64,000 bases of DNA from Desmodesmus armatus (taxonomy: Eukaryota; Chlorophyta; Chlorophyceae; Sphaeropleales; Scenedesmaceae): positions 262,545 through 326,544 of the forward strand of contig VIIQ02000112.1 of assembly GCA_007449985.2 (NCBI GenBank), written 5' to 3'. Below, in pieces: positions 22,200 through 34,990 of this stretch. Under the pieces are notes generated by a model. The model was not told where the DNA came from, made no database searches, and worked only from the letters and a program-made list of their open reading frames with translations. Numbering within the stretch: the stretch's first letter is position 1; the number at the start of each line of letters is the position of its first letter. The position numbers and the translations under genes were made by a program.

Positions 22200-22690
22200 G
22201 TTGGCAAAATTCGCGCGTGTGCCAAACCCCGACGAATTGGCTATTCTCATGCTGCCAAATTCACACAACCAGCAGACCTCCATCCTACCGACATTAGGAG
22301 ACTGCCTAGAATAACTGAACGCATATGGCAGAGGCGGTCAGGGTTTCTTTGCAGACAGTGACATTGTCGGTTCGATGCCTGGATCGGCCAAATTATTGGC
22401 CTCCAATGACCTCACCCCCTCCCTATACAGCAAAAGTCGCCGCCTCTCAAGCTGTACTGCTGCTGTACTGCTGTTATGATGTGGTCAATTGACGCCGCAA
22501 TCCCTTCATGAGCCGGCACACTACCATGCCAATAGAGCGGTACGTGGCATAGTGTGGGTGGGCCAGTGCAGCTATCAACGGCTGCAGGCAAGAAGCTCAA
22601 AACAAACCACCGCTTGGGCACACATGTGCAACTAGCACAGCCTCGTCGTCACCACACCTGCAGGCTCAACAGGTCTCCAAGGTGTGCATG
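22200..22690 (-). repeat. older dispersed repeat, copy 2, with Pol III-like boxes
   Basis: Partner of 17265-17755. The A-box-like TGGCAGAGGCGG is at 22326-22337 and the B box GGTTCGATGCC at 22369-22379, again 43 nt apart. As at copy 1, a young LINE insertion abuts its left edge within a few bases. Confidence 0.55.
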
Positions 22691-25599
22691 CAGTCAGGTC
22701 TGTCACAGATTGCTCACGGTGAGCAGTCAAAACTCCACAAGATGTGCACTGGGTGGATTCCAGGATCATACAGAGGGCCGGCGCACAATGCAACTGCTCT
22801 GTATCTGCCGAGCACATGTGACCCTTGCCCCCAATGCTGAGGGGGCACATCAGCAAGGCCGGACTCCTACAACTGAACTTGAAGTCCAACGTGTGATATC
22901 TGCCCATTCCTTGCAATGTTCAACAAGGTTTGGCCACCCCTTCCACTGCCTATGGTCATGCGTGCGCAAGCCCGACACTGCCTATTGAGCGGCAGAAGGA
23001 CTGCCTAGCAAAGCTGTTGCAGCGGTGTACAGCACACCAAATGAAGGACACTGCGCCAACGCTTCCCCATGCTCTCTTGGTGCACCACCGGAGGCAATAC
23101 ACTTACTCTCACACATGCACTCTATGTAACAACTGTGCAAAACTCTGCACAGCATTGATGGCCAACGAGGCCATGCCAGGCTGTAAAAAACAGCCAGGGC
23201 GATGGTCTCAGCAAGTGCTGCCACTGCCAACGCAGCGCCAGCACAGTGACAACCACACCACAAATATACCCAGCTTCGGAGTACTACGAAAAAAAAGGTT
23301 GTGGCACAACTGTACGTGGTTGATGAGCCATTGGCTGGTAGCAGATCTTGTGGCTACACACCACCGCTGCTGCAAATATCCATGCTGAACTGGACAAGAA
23401 CGTCTCCATACTATGGTATACTGCTCATTGCAGCATACGCCACGTCCGACGCAGGCTGCACGGCACCAACACGGAAGGCACTAACGCTACGAAGAGCGTG
23501 CCAGAAGGCCAGAACCATGCTGTCAAAGGAGCATGAAAACAAATGGAGCATGCAGCTGCTGCAAGGCGCTGCCCGGCACAAACACTGCATGTGCTTTGGG
23601 CCCCTGGCTGCAGCTTGTCAACTGGGGGAACTGCTGCCATGCCCTGCAAACATCAAGATCCGCTCAATGCACTTGCTTCAGTGCCACTCCTTCGGAAGGG
23701 TATGCACACCAGTTCAACAGTTGATGATATCCCGCACGTCCGCGTTCGTGTTCTTGCACATCTGGCCCCAGCATGCAGGCATGCAATTGCACAATGCGGT
23801 CGCCGTTCCCCATCCCATTCAAGCCTGCAGGAACCGTGGGTGCTTTGGCAGCTACGCCAGCTGTTGCTGCAGGATGCAATACTACGTTATGCGACATGAG
23901 CCGCCCCAAATGCAGCAGCTGGTGCCAGCAGCACCAGCACAGCGTGCCACTGCTGTGTGCTGAGGGGGCAACACCACCAGTTGCCAGAATTGTGACTTTT
24001 GAACAGTAAAGCCGTTGGCCCCAGCGCAGCGTGCCACTGCTGTGTGCTGAAGGCCCAGCTTGCACCCTGGCAGGGGCCCCTGGACATGTGCTGCCTGCTG
24101 TTGCTGTGCCTGCGTGGGGTTGCTGCTGCTGTGGCTGCACAGGCTGCACCGAAGCGGCAGGTTGGGCAGCTGCCAGGCACTGTGCATCCTCCTGCTTGCT
24201 GGTGATGCGATTGGGAGCAGTGCGTCTCTGCAGCACCAGCGAAAGGGACAGCAATGCCAGTGTGGGTGAGATGATTCAGCATGGAACTGTGACAACAGCA
24301 GCCAACCTCTGGGAAAGGCGACCTCTGCTCAAAGACAGCCATGCTTGCACCCGGTGCAAGCATCAGCTATGAGAACAGCTGCTGCCTTGTGACCAAGCAG
24401 AAGTAGTGACCAGCAGAACGACTGCAGTCAGCAGCATGGCGCAGTTCAGCACAGTACAGGACAGTACAGGACAGTACAGCACGACGTGTTCCCTTCCTCA
24501 TGCCCTGCGCTGCTCCCCCCTTCGACCCCTCCAGCCCCCACTCCTTCCAGACCCCCCCTCACCCTGTCAGCGGCATGGCCACGGTTGCAGCCCTGTCGTC
24601 AGCCGCAGAGTTGGCCTCACCAGACCCATGCTTCATGCCACGGTGGTGTTCGTCTCGCCAAGCGAGCCGTGTGGTCGTGATGGCACCTGTGCATGCAAGG
24701 AATGCACAGTAGGCGACAGCACAGCACAGCATTGAAGGAGATTTACTCCAACTTCGACACGGGGTACCAAGGTTCAGATGACTGATTGGTTCCAATCTCA
24801 ATCATCCAATTACTGATTGGTTCAAGCTACTGCATATGCAACAAACATCAACACCGACAGAAGGATTGCGCAATCTGCACACAAGATTGACTCACATGCA
24901 GTGGCCACTTGCATTCCCTAGCACCCACCCTGTGCCTGCACTGCCCCCCCCCCCTCCCCCCCCCCCACACACACAGAAGGGGTGTACTTGCAACCTACCT
25001 ATGATAGGGGGGAGGGCGGGGGGGGGGCGTAAACAGGGTGGTATCCGGGCTTATGTCCAGATTCTGCAGCAGCCCACCTGAAAGGAGGGGGGGGGTGCAT
25101 GAAAGGGGTTGATGCTGGTTGGTGCGCAATACGTAAGTGAGCAACCTTAGTGGCTGCGAAGAGACAAGCTGGTGGTCACAGTGCTGAACGCCCCCAGCCG
25201 GCGAAACGCTGATTCACTGAGAAATGGCACACCATGCAGCTGTCTTCACTGCCGCCCCAACAGCATCAATGGGCAAAATGGACATCAACCCACCTGAAGG
25301 GTGCAGGTCAGGTCTGCTGTGACTGCCACTGCCAGCACGTCATTCCCTCCAGCTGATAGGGCTGGCGGGCACACTGAGCAGCTCCAGGCTCAGGCATACA
25401 TACACCATGTGACTGGATGGCCGTGTGCTGCAACACTGCTGGTGCTGAAATCACCTCCCAAACAGCAGCAGCACAGCAACGTCGGCACACGCTCTGAGAA
25501 GGCAGAGCGAGAGTTCCGCTAAGTTTCTTGGAGAGGGTTGCCATGTGTGCCGCGCAACCCCAGCCCATATTCAAACTACAGCTGTGAACACTACTACTG

Positions 25600-25648
<49 letters not shown>

Positions 25649-25980
25649 CCATTGGACCATTTTCTTCACCATGTAAGCGCCTTTGACTGTCTAACGGCCC
25701 TGGGGACGGACGCAGACAGAGCCTGAGTGTGCTGTTGGTAGCCTCTGCTGCTTGCCCTCAAGGGCAAGCTTGCGGGTGCTGATGCTGGACCATGCAAACT
25801 GTTCTGAGCGCTCACCAAAGAGATTTACCATCATCTTTCAGCCCGAAAGAGTTCTGCAGGCTCCACACCAGATGGAATGCACAGCATCTCTTTAGGTCCA
25901 CTGTAGATCTAGATCTACTGTGCTATGCCACAAGTCTGCCATCGCCGACCCGCCCCAAGGCGCTGGCAACCCACAGACTG
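22691..25980. other. gene-poor stretch with small repeats
   Basis: No gene supported. It holds a two-copy ~85-bp tandem repeat around 23930-24055 (shared GCGTGCCACTGCTGTGTGCT), ACTGATTGGTTC repeats near 24780-24830, poly-C/poly-G runs near 24940-25030 and a CTG tract. Two opposite open frames at 23301-24254 have no recognisable motif. Confidence 0.35.
25601..25646 (+). repeat. (CTG)n microsatellite
   Basis: About 15 uninterrupted CTG units in intergenic sequence. Confidence 0.9.
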
Positions 25981-28900
25981 GTTTCAAATGCCCACCAGGA
26001 CTGCCCAACCGGATAAGCATAGTGGTACCAACGCTGTTGAACAGGCAGGGGCACACGACACGGCTGTAGCAAGTGAGCGCATGTACCTGCTTTCAAGCTT
26101 TCCTGGTCACTTGGTATTCATTAGCACTAGAGACCACTTCTCTACTGAGGGACAGGCCCTCTGCTACCAGGTACTGCTGACAAAGTGACAGGATGGGACT
26201 CGCGACTACTTTGGCAACGAGCACCCCGACGCAGCCACACGCACCATCGTAATACAAACAGTGTTCGACAGTCCTCATAATCGTTCCGATCACATCCGGA
26301 GTGCTTGAAAAAAGGTATTCGCCGCAAAGTTCACATCCATCGTCGAGGCAACGATACAGTAACTCGTTGAACGGACTTTGAGGCATAAGTAGTGACGCAG
26401 CTGCATTTGCTTGCCTGATAGCGCCTGAGGAGCTGTACTCTTGGCAGCTGTATGCATCGCTGCTGACGAGACTTCCGCTTGCTTCTGACTGTGATGTAAG
26501 CTTCACATATGATCAGAACATGATGTTATTATCCTTTCACGGCCTTTTATCTGCGCCATGGAGCATAGCGGCAGTTCATATGCACCCTGTGTGGTACAAG
26601 CAGCACTTGCAGGCAACAGCATTGATGTGTCACGCAGTACCCTGCAGCGAGGGCATCAACCACATATATGTTTCGTGTGATGCAGGTCACGCCCCACTCA
26701 ACGCTTTGCAGCAGCTGCTGTGCTGTGTCTGCTGACACTGGCACTGCCAACTGCAGCACAGGACCCTGCTGCTAAAGCCTCACTCGCAGGCGATCCGCTG
26801 TTAGTACCTCTCCCTGAAGCAGTGACAGACCCGACAGATGCAGCAGCAGAGGCAGCCGCTGCAGTAAAGGCAAAACCAGGAGTGAAGGTTGGTCCTCGTA
26901 CTGTTTCAGTTGTCAGTACCAACAAGGCAGGCCCGCTTGCTGGCCCTATCTCGCAACCCCGGCACTTCAACCGGCGAGTCAAGCTGGGGTCCCTACCCAG
27001 AATGCGGGCCCTCACAAAGAGCCAGATGGAGAGGCAGTACACAGGAGCCGCAGCACCAGCAGCCTTTCACAAGGCACGTGCAGGTGCGTGTGTCTTGGGT
27101 GGTCCCCTGGGATGCTTTTCAGTTTATGTCAGCAGCAGGGCAGCATGAATTGCATCACACCAGCTAGATAGTGAGAATGGTGGAAAGCATGCATAACCAT
27201 GTGTACTGAACCATACGGAGGCACTGTGATCAACTTGAAGTCCAGTTGATTGTACGTCAGGGCGCTGGTGTCGCACTTCAGCTAGTCAATCACATCCCAT
27301 GTGTCAGAATCCATGCGGTGCCTGCTGCACTCTCCCGCAGTGTGTGTAGAGCACAGTTGTCATTTTCCCCAAGCAGCGCTGCAATGCAGTTGCTACCCTG
27401 TCGTATCAACTGTACCGCTGCTGTCCCTCTTGCTCTGCGCAGGTGACTCCATCCAAACCATGGCCAACGGGGTTGCTGGCGCATCATTCTCAGACTCCCG
27501 TTTCTCACCAGAGTACTACACACTAGGGCAGCAGCGCGTGGGGAAAATGTGGATGCGATATACCTTTGAGGACGAGACAAACTGGTACTACTGCACCGCC
27601 AGTGTCATCAACAGGGCCCTGCTGCTGACGGCGGCACACTGCCTTTGCTTCCAGGAGTTGGGAGTGGGCGAGGCATGCCTGCCAGATGTGGTGAATGGAA
27701 CCCTGCAGGTGGGTGGGGTGTGATATGGTCAGGGTTGTGAGTTAGGGTCAGCACCAGATCACAGCGCGTCAAACATGTGATGCTGAGGGTACTACTGATG
27801 ATGCTGTGCTATTGTGATGGCACCACCCTGCATGTGGCAGCAACTTGCATTCCTTACCATCTACAAAGCTCAGGCACTGTCAACGGTAGTCGCACCATCC
27901 CGGACAAGTTGTTCCTGGTAGAGTGTGGCAGAACTGCACAACAGCGTCACAGACAGGCAGTACCGCAGTAGAAAGCAGTATCGGTGCAGCAGCTGTTGTT
28001 GGCGCTGCAGACTTTGCAGCTGTTGACTGCAAGGGCCATGCACGAAGCAATACAACAGATGGTGCGGGCCCTGAGGCTGTCATGCAATGCTAGCAGAACA
28101 CAAATTGACTCAGCTTCATCATGAAGTAGTGGCAGAGACGTTACGGTGGTGTGTTACATCACATCACCATATTTGTGTATTTCCAGCTCAAGATGCAGGC
28201 TATGAATCATAGGCAATCGCCCATGCGGCCGTTGCACTACACTGCCGCCAGCATCTGCAGCTGACGTACTGATCTGTCTGCAAACCGCCTTTTGTTGTGC
28301 TCACAGGTGGGCTTTGAGTTGGGGGTAAGCGAGCCGCAACCACCCTTCTCATCGGGCTGGAGTCCATCCTGGACTGTAGCAGGGATCGTGGTGCCTACGC
28401 CGTATCTTCAGCAGACTGACACCAGCTTTCCTGGTGGCTTTTCCAGCAACAACGACCTTGCGCTGGTGTGGCTGAACCCCAAAGACGGGGTAGAGGTGGG
28501 GGACGTCGCTGGCTGGTTTTCATACGGCACAAACGGATACTCCTTCAGCCGTCCTGTGGCGTCTTTCGGCTTCCCTACCGCTCCGGCCAGCGCTCAGATG
28601 ACAGCGATCGGGTACCCCTTTGAGTTTGATGAGGGCTCGGTGCAACAAATCAGCCACAGTGCGGTTTACAATATGGTCATCAGCGCAGGGCGGCCCACGG
28701 GCGGGAAGCCCCCGCCACCAGGGATGGGTCCATCCCCAAACACAGCACTCAAGCAAATGATTAGGTGAGTGAGGCAAGCTCTCTCCAGGGCAGATTTCTC
28801 TCAGCTAGCAGCTTGCCTGCAGTGCTTGTTACTGTCCGGCCAAAGATGGAGCCAGCGTTTCACAATTTGACTGCTCAACATGGTCGGCCGAACATGTCTC

Positions 28901-30500
28901 GAGACTCCATGCTGTGCCTGTGCAGGCTGCTTGCATGCATGATGCCTGCAGAGACATGGATGTGCCAATGTTTGCTGCTTATATTTTGCACAGAAGAGAG
29001 CTCACTTTGCAAAGTTTTACTAAAATCAATTCCTGCAAGTCGTCACTGTACATGCTGACTCTCTGCAACTTTCGAATGTGTTGCTGCACGTTATCAGGGG
29101 ATCCGCGTACACTGGCGGATCCTCGGGCAGCCCCTGGATCGTCAACTATGGCATCGATGCGAACGTCACCGAGGACGGCGTGGGCTACGGCCAAAACGCA
29201 GAACGGAACGTCGTGATGGGTGTCACGAGCTGGGGCGATGTTGATCCCGCTGTGCTGATCGATGGCGCCTCGTTTTTCGGGGTGAACAAGGAGTATCCAG
29301 GCACCTATGGCTCCCGTGGCAGTGGCAACATTGCGTCCCTGATGTACGATGCCTGCGACAATCCCGAGTTCGAGGATTGGATGTTGGCAGCCAGGGACCC
29401 ACCCCTTTGCGAGTAGTCAAGTGGCGAATAGAACCACCTGGCAGGCAGGCCTGAGCTGCGGTCTGTGAACATTGTGTTTGACGATGCATCCTTCATCTGT
29501 GTCATGCATTTTGAGAGCATCTGCAGCAGGAGCAACTTTTGCGCAGCGGGCATGCACTGCGAAGTTGAGTGCGTGCCGTAGACTATTGCACGATGGGGTG
29601 TACCTCTGTGCATTTGGACGGTGACCATTACAATTGAGCACAGTTGCACTGACCCAGTGGCATAGCATGTGCATGCCATGAACAGGCCCAGTGGCGGACT
29701 GTGGCTATCTGATCCCATGAATGCATGCCAGCAAGCAGCGCATCAGGACTCTGGGGCTTGCAAAGCCTCTAGTCAATGTCGTAACATGCAGCAGGCTGTT
29801 ACAGATTTGCCCATCTATTGGTGCATATCATCATGATAGTGTGGCACCTTTGGCATGCTGCCAAACCGGTGCAGCCATCTGCAACTACTGCACAGTGACA
29901 TTGCTTGCGACGGGGACGTGGCTTTCATGCGGCACAGTCACGCACAGTCTCCACTCAACTGACTTGAGTGCCTGGCACACTGCATCACCCCCTACTAGGG
30001 AAGTAAGAGTGATTCTTTTGCAAGCACTCTGGTGGTGTTGGCACATGCCATGAATATTTGCGCAGCCTATGGGTCACCCATCCAGGGTTTGCACTGCATA
30101 GCATGCATGCCGCAGGCCGCCTGCAGTGCCAGTGCCTGTGTTGATCATCAACAGGAGAAGTTCTCCTCGTGTCCGGGGTCTATGGTCTGGAATACCGGTA
30201 CTGGTACCTGGTACAGGGCATGTGCTGACCATGGCCAAGGGCACATGCATGCATACAGCTACTGCTGCAAGGATCACACTGGGTGGTTGCCTGTGCCTTG
30301 CAGCCTTCAGCACGGTATCCTACCAAGGCAGGGCGGCAAGAGCGCTTGTGTCGCTTTCCTGCTCGTTTTGCTGTGTTAGGGCTGCCACCACTTTTGCTGC
30401 TGACGCATCATGATCCAAGGCCGCACATGAACAGTCGTCACTCGGACTTTTACGTGTACTTGCACAGAGCTTGAATGTATGCAGCCCATTCACCTGCGGT
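25980..30500 (+). repeat. tandem gene duplication, unit 1
   Basis: This unit and 30900-34990 share the protease gene, its promoter side (CTGCTGACAAAGTGACAG versus CTGCTGACAATGTGACAG) and a long 3' flank (AGAGCGCTTGTGTCGCT at 30338 versus GGAGCGCTTGTGTCGCT at 34782). Introns and flanks have diverged substantially while exons stay similar, so the duplication is not recent. Confidence 0.7.
26685..29416 (+). CDS. secreted trypsin-like serine protease, copy 1
   Basis: Exons about 26685-27083, 27443-27708, 28307-28764, 29098-29416, with phases matching copy 2. The N-terminus has a hydrophobic signal-like core (AAAAVLCLLTLALPTAA) and a basic propeptide. The S1/chymotrypsin-fold triad is visible: His in LLTAAHC, Asp in NNDLALVWL, Ser in GGSSGSPW. 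A G-S-x-G-S-P type Ser loop is usual for glutamyl-endopeptidase-like S1 enzymes. The protein ends DPPLCE. Likely secreted or vacuolar. Oddity: at the position of copy 2's ATG, this copy has an in-frame TGA followed by TGCAGG, so it has either lost its start or uses an upstream exon spliced at TGCAG (about 26685). Confidence 0.8.
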
Positions 30501-30899
30501 GCTGGATGTGATATCAATGCATGGCTGGCATGAACTATATGAGCTCAAACTAAGTGTGTAACATTGACCGAGTTATTTCTCATCGGCTGCCTTTTGGTTT
30601 GCTGCTGACAGCAAAGCAGCGATGCTGTTGCTTCTATACCTGGGGTAGCCTAGTAGGCGGTATTCCCGTCACGGCGTAGCACACCTTTGCAGGCTAGCTA
30701 TAGCCAGCCAGCCGTTGGCAGGATTGCTTTGTGCCAGCTGAAGCTGAGATCAAGAAGCTCCAATTAATCATGTTTCATGCATCTTTTGAGGAGAGTGTGT
30801 CCTCCCCTGGTGCACCAAAGTTGTGTGTGTTAGGACAGCATCAACAGCAGCCGTCAATGAAAGCCAAGTTTCAGTTCATGAGAAATACCACATAAGCTA
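29417..30899. other. intergenic region between the two proteases
   Basis: 3' flank of copy 1, homologous to the 3' flank of copy 2 (33901-34990) in patches. No gene is supported. Confidence 0.45.
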
Positions 30900-33800
30900 C
30901 TTCAGAGTTCCAGTTGAGGATAAGGAAACATCGAATTACTTGTACCCAACAGCACGGGCACATCACGCGTACGGCTGTACCGCAGCAGGTGCAAGTACCC
31001 GCGTTCAAGCGTTGGTAGGCATCTGATAACTCTGAAATATAGTTTTGTAGGACTTAATCGTCCCTGACAGTCAGGCCAGCTACTGCTGACAATGTGACAG
31101 CTGCAGGGTGGGACCTCACAGCTGTGGCAGAGAACAATCCCATGCAAGCACACGCACAAAGTATTGAGCAACCCGAAAATACTTTCTTGTCATCACTGCA
31201 ACGTTTGGGTGCTGCCGAGAATATTTATGGCGCACTGATCACACACACTCGAGCAAGCTCGCTGTCGAGCCAACGCTGCATTTACAAGCGGACGCGTCTC
31301 GGAAATTGACAACATTGTAGCTTAATTCTGCCAAGGAGTAGTACTAGGAGTGGAGCTGTATGCACAGCTGCTGACAAGTGCTCCTGTCTGTCATGTGAGC
31401 GGCCATGGTCGAAATGTGCTGGATATGCCTAGACAATACTTGTGGTTTTAAGCCACCATGCGGCACAATGGCAGTTGTAGACCTCTGTTGTGTGGTACAT
31501 GCAGCAGTAGTACACAGCAGCATGGTTTTGTCTGATGCTGCGCAGCAAAGGCATGAAAACATCGTTGCTTCATGATTTGCAGGGTGAAGCTCAACAAACA
31601 CTCTGCAGCAGCTGCTGTGTTGTGTCTGCTGATATTGGCACTGGCACTGCCATGTGGCGCCCAGGATGATCCTGTTGCTGAGGCTTCATTGACAGGCAAA
31701 CCACAAACAGTCCCTCTGCCTGAAGCAATGACTGAGCCAGTAGACATAACAGCAGCAGCAGCATCGAAGCCAGGAGTGAAGGTTGGGCCCCGTACTGTCT
31801 CCACAGTCAGCACCAGCAAGGCAGGCCGGCTCACTGGGCTTATGTCTCAACCCCGGTACATCGACCGGCAAGTCAAGCTGGGGTCCCTACCCAAAATGCG
31901 TGCCCTCACAAAGAGCCAGATGGAGAGGCAGTACACAGGAGCATCGGCACCAGCAGCGTTCCACAGCGCTCGTGCAGGTGAGTGTGGTGGTCCATTCAAT
32001 GAGAGTCTCAAATTCATCTCACTTGGATGGGATGTGACACGCATACTGACCCCATGTGCATCACAGTGCTTCTTTTGCTGCTCAGCAGCTGGCCGCGAAA
32101 CAGATCAACAGTGGGGTTGTGCGCAGTGCAGCTGGTAGCCTGCCAGCGCTGTTTTCCTTTACGAATCCAGCCCCCTTTCAGTACGCGTCTGTCTTCTTTC
32201 TGTTGCAGGTGACTCAATCCACACCATGGCAAATGGTCTTGCCGGTGCTTCGTTCTCAGACTCTCGATTCTCACCGGAGTACTTCACACTGGGCAACCAG
32301 CGGGTGGGCTTGTTGTTCATGCGCCACTCTACAGCTGCAGTACCGGGCTGGTATGCTTGCACCGCCAGTGTCATCAACAGGGCGCTGCTGCTGACGGCGG
32401 CACACTGCCTGTGTTTCCAGGAAAAGGGCGTAGGAGATGCTTGCCTCCCAGATGTGGTGAATGGAACCCTGCAGGTAAGTGCAGGGTTTAAGGTTTAGGG
32501 TGCAGTCCAGTGGAGTGCAGTGCAGTGCAAGCCTTCTCCAGACCTTGGCTCGTGGGGTAGATGCAGGGATTGAAAGTGCTGCTGGGTCCAAACTTGTGTT
32601 CGGCAGGTTGGTGCTGTCTGGGGCTTAGTAACACTATGCAACATGGGGGTCCGTTTCTCTGTGCACGTTGTCTTCTGTATGTTGACCAAACCCAGTTCAG
32701 GATCGTGGTGGGAGCTGCAGGCTTTGCAGATGTTGCAGTATCAAGGTATTGCTTTGATGCGGTCCAGCAATTGGCTGTGGGTGCTGTGAACTTTGCCAGT
32801 CGACGGTACCCTGTCGGCAGGGAACAACGCATATGTGGACACTTTCATGTGACTGTCATATCGACCTGCTGCCCTGCCTAACAAACTGCTGTGTGTGATT
32901 GTCCCAGGTTGAGTTTGAGCTGGGGATCAATGAGGCACAATCGCTTGAGTCAGGATGGATGCCATCCTGGTCAGCAGCAGGGATAATGGTGCCCCGGCCT
33001 TACGCTCAGCAGACTGACACCAGCTTTCCTGGTGGTGTGATCACCAACAACGACCTTGCGCTGGTGTGGCTCAACCCCAAAGACGGGGTAGAGGTGGGGG
33101 ATGTTGCTGGCTGGTATTCATACGGCACAAACGGCTACTCCTTCAGCCGTCCTGCGGCCTCCTATGGGTTTCCCTCCGCCCCAGCCAGTGCCATGGTCAC
33201 TGCGTTTGGATATCCCTCCAGCTTTGATGATGGGTGGGTGCAACAGATCAGCAACAGCGCGACGTACAACCTTGTCGCCTCTGTAAGTCGACCTACAGGG
33301 CAGAAGCCACCACCCCCAGTGCCGATGGCAGCACTCAAGAACATGGTCAGGTGAGCAGGGCGAGCAAATTGCTGATACACGACATACAGTGCGAACAGCA
33401 TCGCTTGTGCACAGCCATAGCAGCCATGTGTATAGCTCACATGACGACGCCTGTTGTTTGATATACATGCGCTCTTGCACCATGAACAACATGACGTTCT
33501 TGCTCTTGGATCTGCCGTGTAACCGCGCCTCGCTTACCTGTGCTGTGTTTCCCGCCTCCTTGCACCGCACGTGTTCAGGGGCGCGTCGTTCACACAGGGT
33601 GCGTCCGGAGGTCAGTGGATCGTCAACTACGGAGTCGATGCGAACATCACCGAGGACGCAGTGGGCTATGGCCAAAACGCAGAGCGGAATGTTGTGATCG
33701 GCGTCTCAAGCTGGCTTATATCCAATCCGGCCGATTCACTGATGAATGGCGCCTCGTTTTTCGGGGTGAACAAGGAGTATCCAGGCACATATGGCTCCCG

Positions 33801-34990
33801 CGGCAGCGGCAACATCGCGTCGTTGATGTACGATGCCTGCGACAATCCCGAGTTCGAGGATTGGATGTTGGCAGCCAGGGACCCACCCCTTTGCGAGTAG
33901 TCGGTGGCATTTTGAATACCTTGAAAGCGGGCTTGCACTGAAGGTCTGTGATGCGTGTGTGACACAGCATGTTTTGTCCATGGCATGTGTTTTTGAATAG
34001 CATCTGCAGCATGAGCGACTGTTGCACAGTGGGCATGCGCTATAATATTGGGTACTTACCGCAGCCAATTGCAGGGGATTGTGTTTCCATGAGCATTTGG
34101 ACAGTGACCAATCTGCGCGCGGTTGCGCCGAACGTAGCATGTGCATGCCGCAAACAGACGCTAGCGGCGCACTGTGCTGACATGAACCAGCGCATGACAA
34201 CACGTTGTGCAACATTACCCTCGGGCTTGTAAAGCCTCTGGTCTTGTTGATGGCATGCAGCAGCGTGTTGGCCTTTCAGTTTGTGCCTATCATAGTATGG
34301 TGTTACAATCTGTGCCTATCATACTAGCCTAGTATGACTGAGTCTGGCTATCATAGCCTGGCCCTTGTCTTGCTGCTACACGGGCTGCAATCATCTGCAC
34401 AGTGGCATTCCTCGTTCGGACATGGCGTCTTGGGTCACAGTCATGCGCGCTCGCCACTCACCGGCGATGATTTGACTTGACGTGCATGGCGCACTGCTTG
34501 ACCAGGAAGGGAAGGAAGTTTGCTTGTGCCCAAAGACCGCTGAACAGTGTGGCCACATATCTTGCAGATGTGAGTAGCCCATGAGTGGGCTGTGAACTGC
34601 ACAGCACGCACTTTGCAAGCTGCATGTCTTGGTTTTTCCCGGGGCCGTAACATAGGGCATGTGCATGATGCACAGGGCCCATGCATCAAGAAGGCTATTG
34701 ACGTAGCTGCGAGGAACCCCCCTCGGCTGTTGTTGTTGGTGTCTCCAGTTCAGTAGGGTATCAATGACGCAATGCTGCGGCAGGAGCGCTTGTGTCGCTG
34801 ATCTTTGCAGTACTTTTTGCATACATGTGTGTTGCTGCTGCTACTGCCGCTGCTGAAGCGTCATGGCCCAAAACCCATGAACAGCCGTCAGGCAGCCTCC
34901 TACACTGTTATTGCACAAATGTTTGACAGTTGCACAGCCACATGCAGTGCTTTGTTTACCTATTTGTATGCAGCCTCTTTGCATCCGAGG
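30900..34990 (+). repeat. tandem gene duplication, unit 2
   Basis: Second unit of the ~4.5-kb tandem duplication (see 25980-30500). The 3' flank carries GGGCTTGTAAAGCCTC at about 34224, which contains a TGTAA polyadenylation-type signal; the same place in unit 1 reads GGGCTTGCAAAGCCTC. Confidence 0.65.
31572..33900 (+). CDS. secreted trypsin-like serine protease, copy 2
   Basis: Exons 31572-31977, 32209-32474, 32908-33350, 33579-33900; all GT-AG, and exon 2 is exactly 266 nt in both copies. The start MICRVKLNKH followed by a hydrophobic core ending in GAQD looks like a good signal peptide. The triad is present: LLTAAHC, NNDLALVWL and Ser in GASGGQW. The Ser loop differs from copy 1 (GSSGSPW): Pro is replaced by Gln and the preceding Ser by Gly. 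This may change oxyanion-hole geometry or specificity. The C-terminal ~60 residues are nearly identical to copy 1 (NKEYPGTYGSRGSGNIAS). Likely a secreted protease of family S1. Confidence 0.85.

Noticed and set aside
23301..24254. Long open frames on opposite strands
   Set aside because: No motif, mutual overlap and a local 85-bp repeat; probably chance or very old mobile DNA.
26093..26506. 137-residue minus-strand frame upstream of protease 1
   Set aside because: Overlaps promoter-side sequence whose duplicated counterpart upstream of protease 2 does not keep the frame.
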